A DNA stretch of 64,000 nucleotides from Nautilus pompilius. Lineage: Eukaryota > Mollusca > Cephalopoda > Nautilida > Nautilidae. Numbering within the stretch: the stretch's first letter is position 1; each line of letters begins with the position of its first letter. The notes below the pieces were generated by a model, which saw only the letters and a list, made by a program, of their open reading frames with translations, was not told the DNA's origin and did no database searches. A program made the translations under genes and the position numbers. This document shows, piece after piece, positions 48,123 to 57,000 of this stretch. The stretch is from NCBI GenBank assembly GCA_018389105.1, contig JACATO010002133.1, positions 62,001 through 126,000 on the forward strand, read 5' to 3'.

Positions 48123-50956
48123 TGTAACTTTCATTATCAAGGGCTCGACAGTCCATTTGTCTGTCAGTCAGTCTGTCCATGTCCATAGCTTGTTTGACCC
48201 TGGTTGACATTGGTTAATTTCTGCCTTTTAAAAAAAATTTTTTCCCTGTCTTAGCAGTGCTGAAGAACAACCGCAAATGGGTTTAAACCAGAGCTGGTAA
48301 GACAAAACCACAGTCCTGTGTGTATGTGTGTGTGTGCGGTTTCTTGGTGTTGATAATATGACAAGTATTGATTTTGTTTGATTGACAGGTGGGAAGCAAA
48401 GGAGTTTTATCTGCCTTCAGAGGAAGGAGGACAGCGAGAGTTTCCCCACTGTTGATCAGTATTTCGTGTGGGTGTAAACCGCCTGCAAGCAGAATTGGTT
48501 TGACATTTTTGAAGATCTGGAAAAATAACGATCTCATATTTTTTTTTTTCCTTTTCAGATTTTATTTTTAAAAAAATGCAAACAGGAAAGAAAAAGAACA
48601 GATCATCACCTCTTCTAAATGAAAATAATTTAAAACAACAACAACAAACCAAATTGTATTTTAAACCAAATATGAACATTTTACGAATACTTTTCTTTTA
48701 CTGTCGACACCTGGTCAGGATTTCGAAGGTGAACTGGTTTATAATAAAACCTTTTTTTTTTTTTTTTTTAAAGTAGTGATTTTGTGGCCGAATTCATGGA
48801 TTTTACTTGTGTGAGCACAATGCATTGATTTAACTGTGATTGTAGACAGCTGTCAGCTCTTATCTGATGTTCAATCTCTCTACTGCCCAAATCTCACTTC
48901 CTTCCACAACCGAAATGGATGATGTTTTATGTAAATAGACAAATCTGAGCTTTTAAAAAAAGGAATTTTTTCCCCCAATATATTAAACTGCCTAGTGTAG
49001 TGGACTAACTGACCGTGTCCATGACGACGATGGACTAGGCATGTCGTCACGCTTGAAGTCTCCTGGGAAGGCTTATTTATAACCCATGTTCACGAGAGAG
49101 AGAGAGAGAGATATTGTGTACATTACAGATGCTAGGTCTGTGTCAGTTTGATTTTAAAAGATGCCCTGCAGTAGTGACAGAATTCTAGAAATTTTGATGT
49201 TCATTAGGAAAGATTTAACAAAAAAATTATATATATATATATGGTTTAAATTGCCTTTGTAGTAATTAGACTTTTTTTTTAATAATTATTTGTAACAATT
49301 TTGGAGTAGATTTTCAAACAAACAGATTCACTGAAAAGGGGCTTGAGAATGTATGTACATTAGAGGATATAAGTGCCGTAATATTCTCTGGGGGAGAAAA
49401 ACAAATAAATAAATACATTACTATTTTGCTAATGGAAGTGCCATTAGTAATCTATATCTTTAAAGAAAGAAGAATTTGCAGGAAAAGGATTCTTAAAATT
49501 TATGAAAAAAAAAAAATTTTTTTTTTTTAAATTTACTTAATTTGAAACTGAGTTATCTCCCTTTTTCTTTTATACCTGGCAGGATGTGCATGAAAAATGG
49601 ATTTTGAAATCTGCTATTTAACAGCAGAGATGTATCGGGGTTGTCATAAAACTGTTATTCAAATATAACTTTCAAAAAACATTTCCTTACATTTTATCTT
49701 ACTGATACTTAATGGCTAACACACTGAAGTGTCTTCTGCTAATTTCGTTTTAGCAAGTAGCTACATTTCTTCCAAAACAAGTTGTTTCCATCCCTTTGAA
49801 CATGAAATTCAACCATCTGAGGATATTGACCTGTGATCTTTTTGTTTGGCTGCACCGCATGCCTAGTGTGACCAGGTGAAACAATGAATTTAAATCCCAT
49901 CTTTACTGCTAACACAGCTATCATCTGTGAGCTTATATAACAATGAATTTTGTTAAACTCTTGATTTTTAAAATTTTGCTGGATGGGGAGAGAGACACCA
50001 ACTGAAGACAAAAGACACCGCCGCCGTCCTGGGGACATAACGGGGATGTCATCTGATATTAGAATACAAATTAAAATTTTTTTTAAAAACCTATCCTTGT
50101 TATTAGTATGTGATATTGTCCGTTATTTCTTTCCTTCTTTCTTTTCCTTTTTTGTTTTAATGTACCCAACATCTTCAGATTTGAACTCTCAAATATTCTG
50201 TCGTCGTCTCTGGGAAGAAAGATGAATCATAGGTGCCAACAAGAACCTAGCTAAAGGACAAGTGTATATAGAACAATTTTAGCTGGCAGTTCTAGTTGGT
50301 CAGTTGCTGACTTGGAGCATGGCTCAGGTTGAGAAACCAGAGACACCAACAGGTGTTTGAATTCTAAAACTCTTTACAGTGTGATTGATTGACTGGTTGT
50401 TCATAGTTGCTGTGATTCGTGTATAATTTTCTTCTTCTTTTTTTTTTTTTTTTACTTCTGTTAGTTGGTGCAAATTAAAAAAAAAATAAATGATATAATG
50501 TATTATTTAACATGGAAACTTGTTTGTCATTAATTAGATTTATCAAACTTTCTTTTGCATTTCCAGCAGTGTTTTATTCCCATAATTATCATCATTATTA
50601 TTCCTGTATGTTCACACATGGAAGACTGAAGAGAAAAAATTATTTAAAAACAATTAAAAAGTATGTCCAGCTTTTCAAATTTGCGATAAAATTGTTTTTA
50701 ATGCTATGAGTTCGACATTTTTTTGGTAAATCAAATGAAAGGGCTGAGATTAATTTTAACCAAACCCTTTTTCTCTTCTCTTATGCAAAGTTTTTGATGA
50801 ATTTTGAGAAAAGGAAAACAGAGTGGCGATATATTTAATAATTTATTATTCTATTTGGTAAAGCTGCACAAAGTTAGCGGGAAGAGAAAGCAGTAAGGTG
50901 AGATTTCATTTGTCAGTGTTTTTCTTGTGGTGGCGCAACCATAAAACACCTGGTCA
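48123..50956. other. IRS 3' UTR and convergent intergenic region
   Basis: IRS (+) and PDCL3 (-) point toward each other across 2.8 kb. AATAAA motifs on the + strand at 48743-48748, 49404-49409 and 50485-50490 are candidate IRS polyadenylation signals. A minus-strand AATAAA at 50842-50847 could serve PDCL3. The region has GT and GA repeats and many poly-T tracts. Confidence 0.6.
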
Positions 50957-51093
50957 TTACCAATCATTGCTTTTACTATCGTCAGTGGTGGTGTTTCTAA
51001 TGGCCATGTTGAGAATGTCCTTCACTTGGGGCTTAGGAGAAGACTCCAGAGTGGTTTCCACAGCTCCAGCTTTTGACAGCATCCATTCAAACT
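50957..51093 (-). CDS. PDCL3: PDCL3 exon 6: C-terminus and stop
   Basis: The acceptor TTCATCACAG precedes AGTTTGAATGG. The product [20 protein letters not shown] continues [15 protein letters not shown] and ends KSNDW before TAA (50957-50959). It matches the human ELEWKLSESGAIMTDLEENP. A minus-strand AATAAA lies at 50842-50847, about 110 bp past the stop, and is a plausible polyadenylation signal. Confidence 0.94.
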
Positions 51094-54000
51094 CTGTGAT
51101 GAAAAAGGTAGAAGAACATAACATTAGAGTGAGAATTAAATTGTACTTGCTTAATAACCAATGATACAGACCAATTAACATAGGTCATCAGATAAATGAA
51201 GAGTTTAATTTTCCAGCTCTCTCTCTCTCAGTATAACACACAGCATTAGAAAATATTTTATCGTCATTCCATTTGCCTTTAATTGATGTCAATGGACACC
51301 AGAAAGTAGTAAAATAGAAAAAAAAATATAGTATTTTGGTTAAAAGCTCTCTGCGCCTTGATGCCCTGCTAGAATACAATTTGATGACGTAAAATTAGAA
51401 ATATTTTGCTTCAAATGACCTAAATGACTTTGTATAATTCAGCTAAATTGTTGCTATTTTCTATTAATAAAAGCCCGTGTCAGGACTTTGTATGAGCCAA
51501 GAAATGCTTTTAGTGCTCCAGCAGACTTTGTTTCCTAAGTACCATTTGACTACATTTGCCCTATTCTTCGGATCATTGTTTTCATGGAAAAATCATTTTT
51601 ATTAAAACTAGTCAACTGATGAAAATGCATGATATATAAGAATCTGCTTATACTCAGAACTACTTCAACTTTGTTTTTGGAGATATAACCCCAGATCTGA
51701 ACCATTCCACCTCCATACTTCACAGATGATATGCTTTTGTACCTTCCCTTGCACCACTAAAAAAACTGCATACCTTACTCCTTCAGTTAGCTCATCGGAA
51801 ATGGTTTTTGAACTACCAGTATTACACTAATTTATTCTTTACTGTTCTCGGCATAACACTGAAACCTGTGTTTACAGAAAAGTAGTTTGAAAGACTTTTA
51901 CCAGATCATTTTGGCATGAAGAAACCCTACAACTTAGATATTTAGCATCACTTTGTGCTAGATGCAGAATTTTCATATGGTTTGTTGTTTCCAAGACAAC
52001 ATATTGTGATTCATAATAATTTGAAAAATATATAGAAAGTAGCAGGAAAATATTCTCATGGAAACCAAATAAGAGAGAGAGAGAAATTATTGGATGATTA
52101 CACAAAAATTAAATTTCGGATGGAATAACAAATGCACATAGAAATAGAAAAAAATACAAGTGAGGTACACAGTAACAAATAGCACGTCTTAAGTAAAACT
52201 GGAGTTGTCAGATATTCATCTATTGTCTGCAGTCAGACTGACAGAAGTATACAAACAGAACCCTGGCCATTAATTTTCCAGGTTTGAGGCATCTGATTAA
52301 AAAAACGGATGTTCCAATGATCAGTATCAAGTTTTGTATTTAAAAGTGTGTAGTAATTGCCATATAGCTAAACAAAGCAGAATCCTCACATCCAGAGAAA
52401 TGGGGCAAACCTCTCATAGGTTTACCTATATATCCAGAACTACAGTCCCATAGCTCAGGACATAGGTTTATGGTAAAGTGTAACATTTACCTGACTATTG
52501 TTCCCAACAACAAACAGTCACTAGCCTCAGCTTCTATAGTAAACTGTATATGTGGATGCTGTTGGTTCAGCATTGGAAGAAAAAACAGCAAAGATATTGA
52601 ATGCATAATGGATGTATATTAGTGGTAAGTTGCTATTGTATGATAAAAATTTATCTACAGTTTCATTAAGAAAAATATTTTCCAGGACCTTGCTGAGGGG
52701 AGATCCCAGTATGACAGTCCTCTTGTATGTACGACTCATTTTGAAATATGAAACAGGAGTCATTTTTAGTATAATACAATAATGTTTTAGCACATCTTCA
52801 GAAGGAATAAGTTATGATATAGTTTATTAATGCAGGCATCAGTAGTAAATTTAAGAGGAATGTTAATAAATAAAGATGCGGCACTAAAGCTACTATACAT
52901 TTTAGAATTACAAATTCAAGGTTTATAACCCTGGGCATTTTTTTTTCTTAATAATCATAAGAATAGCTTAGTATGTGGGGAAACGTGTTTGGCACTTACA
53001 GGTTCAATTCCTGGTCGATTTGGCCTGTGTTCCAAGCTCTGAATGGTTCCTCTGCATTATCCAACAGCTGGAATAGTTTGGACTGAGTGAGTATCATACT
53101 TTTGGGTATTTTCTTCTTTTTTTTTTTGGTAGTGATATTTTGACTCTTTTCTCTGGCTCTAAACACAAGGCAGTTCTTTTGATAAAATAGCCTTTGTATA
53201 GACAAAGTTTGATGAGTAAAGCTTAGGGAACAATTGCATACATTTATGTAAATAGTTTGTCGTTTTGTTCTCTATCATTTCAGACACACGTCATCCATTA
53301 GTAATGTTGTCATCAAGCAAACAGCTATACATGACATCCTGGCTCAAAGTCACACTGATGGAGACTGTTCAGCTCAGCAAGTGCTTGCTTGCCATGGTGG
53401 TGGTTGGCTGAGCACCATGTTCTCTTAACATGGACACTTCTGCTTTCAGATAGTTATATTAAGGATTAAACTTCACTAGCTCATTTGAGAAAATGTGTAG
53501 CTAACCATAACTTGAGAAAGAAAGAAAAAGTCAGTTGCATTATTGCCAAGCACTGTGTTTCATTTTGTCATTGTTTGTTTTTTTTCAAAATTTGTCCCGT
53601 GTGTGGAGAGCTGTCCTGTAAAGGGCTCTGTTTTGAGACGGAGAGCCAAGCTGCATAGTGGATGATGTGGAATGGTGGGAGGATAACCAGTAGTAAATAA
53701 ACTTTCACCTGAAAAGTAATGTTTGCTAATGTAGACATCCACTCCATGTCTTGACATCTTTCATAAAAATCTTCAACACAGTTTACTTGGGATCTTTGCT
53801 TAATGTAACGCTATTGGTAAAACATCACTCACCATCCTGTGAGAACCTCATTCCTCCAAATGCCATTGGGCCGATGAACTGTTTCTTCAAGTCACTCTCC
53901 AGATACAAGAAAACAGTTGGTAGGTTTTTGTCCGGATAGTTGGGAATGCACACACTAGATTCGCTGCGGATGAACTTGGTTTGTGGAAACTTTCTGGACA

Positions 54001-57000
54001 GGTTTGTGAGGTGATGATTGATTAAATTACACAATGGTATCCTAGAAAAGAAATCAAGATATTTTACTGGGATAATACCCTCCCCTTTAATATGAATTTT
54101 TGATGTTTCTAGCAAATCCTATTCCCAAGCAGCTGAGTTAGAATATACTAGGGATGTTTGAATGAAATCCGACCAGATATGATTACAGTAATAATATTTT
54201 CAACTGGATTTTATTTTAATATCCCCAGTATACATACACACATATAATACACATTGTCTATAGAAATTTAAATAGGCTCAGGGTGGGGGGGTGTAGAAAT
54301 ATAAATCACTTGCAGGCTATACTATCGCTATTTCTAGAGGGGATAAACTTAGCACCTGTATACTGGTGAATGCATGGTGTTGAAAAGTTTAAATGTCTTC
54401 AACACAGAGTGAAGAACCATCTATTTGTTAATTTTGAAATGTCTTTTATTCCATAAATGTAAAGTCTGACCAAAACACTTTTCTGTGATAACATGCTGTC
54501 AAAAGGGCATGGTGCCCCAGCCAGACTTTCCTTTTTTTTAAAATTATAGTATGCACAATAACTTTAAAAGATTAACATTATCTAAAGAAAGTAAGTCAAA
54601 GTACAGGGTGTTCCAAAAGTCTTGGGCACATTTTGACAATGAATATCTCGGAAACTATTAAGGATATAAAAACGCATCTGGTAAATTCAGAAAGCTTGTA
54701 ATCTCAATTTTTACATGGAATGTTCAAAGATGTTCAATGTGAGCACCATTGGTCACACGACACACATCAAGCCTATAGTCCAATTCTTGCCAAACGCATC
54801 CCAGCATTGCATTGTCAATGGTTGAAACAGCTTCTGTTATTCGTGCCTTCAGCTCATCCACGTCTCTGGGAATAGGGGGCACATATACCAATCCTTTCAC
54901 AAATCCCCACAAAAAGAAATTGCATGGTGTGAGATCTGGAGATCTGGGTGGCCAGGACATGAGATCGTGATCATTCTGCCCAGACCTTCCAATCCATCTG
55001 TCTGGCAGTTTTATGTTCAGAAACTGTCTAACCCTGAGGCTCCAGTGTGGTGGCGCTCCATCCTGTTGGAAAATGAAGTCACCAGACTCTTTCTCACTCA
55101 ATTTATCCATTAACTAAAAAATCTGAAAAGATATCTAAAAAAATCTTAATATCTGAAAAGAAATAAAAAAAATCAATAGCCTTACAAAAAAATTAATGTA
55201 ATTAGCTTTAAAATGACAACTTTTATCTTACTACCATTCATAGTTAAATAGATATGGGGACTTCAAATGTGCCCAAGACTTTTGGAACACCCTGTACAAA
55301 CACAAAATAGCCACCCTATGGATTATTTAGCCAGCAATCTTCACAATGCCCATTCTTTTGACATTACAACAAATGACCCCTGGAGAGATAACCTACCCAA
55401 AAACTTGACAACCTTGAATTTAAAGTTATTGCCCTCTTTTGAAGAAACAAGGACTAATTTGCCATTCTATAAATTTAACATGATTATTCAGAAAATATAA
55501 ATTATATATCCATGAACAACAAATTGAGTAAACAAAAATTTGGTAAGTGTGTGAAAATTAGCCCGATAAACAAAACAGAATTAAAATGCAATCTGAAAGT
55601 TATTCTAGGCCTAAAAATGTTCAGACTATTCTTAAAATAAACAACAAAACTGAATTATACGTACTATTAAAAATAGTGTAACAAGATGCTAGAGACAATC
55701 TATGTATCTCCTCAAGCAATATGAGAGTCAACATTACAGTGGGTGTAACTCTAGGCCTATTATTGTCTTGTGGTAAGCAAAGTGTAGGGAATCACCTGTC
55801 ACAGCAAAGGAAATTTGCTGTAAGAAGAGTCATCTCTTTTTAAGGATGTTTTTCATTCTCTGATTGATTTTTTTTAAAAACTAAAATATTAGTAATCTAT
55901 GTAACAACTGTGCTTTGCTACAATACAGCAAGAAAATAACCAGAGACAAATCAGTTACTAGCAAAATCTGAGGCCCAATCATGCATACTTTATAAACAAA
56001 TTAAATACATGGAGAACAATGATGGTGAAACTTTTACAAGATATCTAAACTGTAGATCACATGAGTAATGCATATAATTTTTCTTATGGTAAATTCATCA
56101 GAAAATTAACACAGTTTGACTTAAAGAAAAAAAAATATCTCCATATTTGAAAGCTGGGAATGCTGTATATAGTCACTACATTAGCTGCAAGCTGGTAAGC
56201 AGGCACTGACAGTCAAGAGCTTCAGGGATCTTGACACCTCTACTGTACTTACGAAGACTTATAAACATGGAGCACCACCCAGATCCCATCGCCAGCTTTG
56301 TTGACCTCACGCACATAATCACTGCGAGATATCTCCATCACCTCTCCAAACCTCGCCTTCATCTGGGCAGCCTTCATTTCAGCTATCCGTTGACGCCTTA
56401 GAGAAAACAGACCAGAAAATTTGTTAATTGAGGAAAAAATAGATAAAAACGTTAAGCAGACGTGAATTTCCTTTTTTTTTTTATATCTCAATAAAGGGAG
56501 GATATTTACGATTTGTACTGTTTCGATAAATTTCGGTTTGCCACAGCAAATAACAGTTGTAGTTGTCTCTCTCTCACTTGTAATGCTTAGTTGTAGATAA
56601 ACTTAAAAACCACGAGTTATCTCCCCTGATCAACTTTTTTAAAGACTGTTTACAGGTGCATGTCTATACACTAGCAAACTCTAAAGGTGAACTACATAAA
56701 ACCCATAATTTTAGTAAACAGCAAATACGATAACTTTCATAGCTATATTTTCTAAGAATAAGTGTATATAACTTTGTTACTTTCTTTTTGTAAGCAATAT
56801 ATCAGCTTTTTTTCTAAATCAATTAACAACTAGAACTTTTGAAATCTGTCTGTCATCACAACTTCATACACAGTTAACACCCAGCATATAAAGAAGTATA
56901 CACTACAAAACAATGCAATGACTTTTGTGGGAAGACAGTTTCTAAAGGGATCCACTACTTGGGTAATGAATTTCTGTTTCTTAATGCCAAGCTATTATAT

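Larger units (their letters stand above)
51094..53832 (-). other. PDCL3 intron with Tc1 and SINE-like remnants
   Basis: This 2.7-kb intron between exons 5 and 6 contains a minus-strand Tc1 remnant at about 51470-51780 and a tRNA-like SINE head at 52961-53130. The rest is AT-rich without recognisable features. Confidence 0.75.
54042..56252 (-). other. PDCL3 intron with two mobile elements
   Basis: This intron between exons 4 and 5 carries the MITE at 54148-54228 and the deleted mariner at 54604-55294. The remaining sequence, 55300-56250, is AT-rich with nothing recognisable. Confidence 0.8.

Noticed and set aside
52961-53033. Functional tRNA gene
   Set aside because: The A and B boxes are present, but the acceptor stem and anticodon arm do not pair convincingly.
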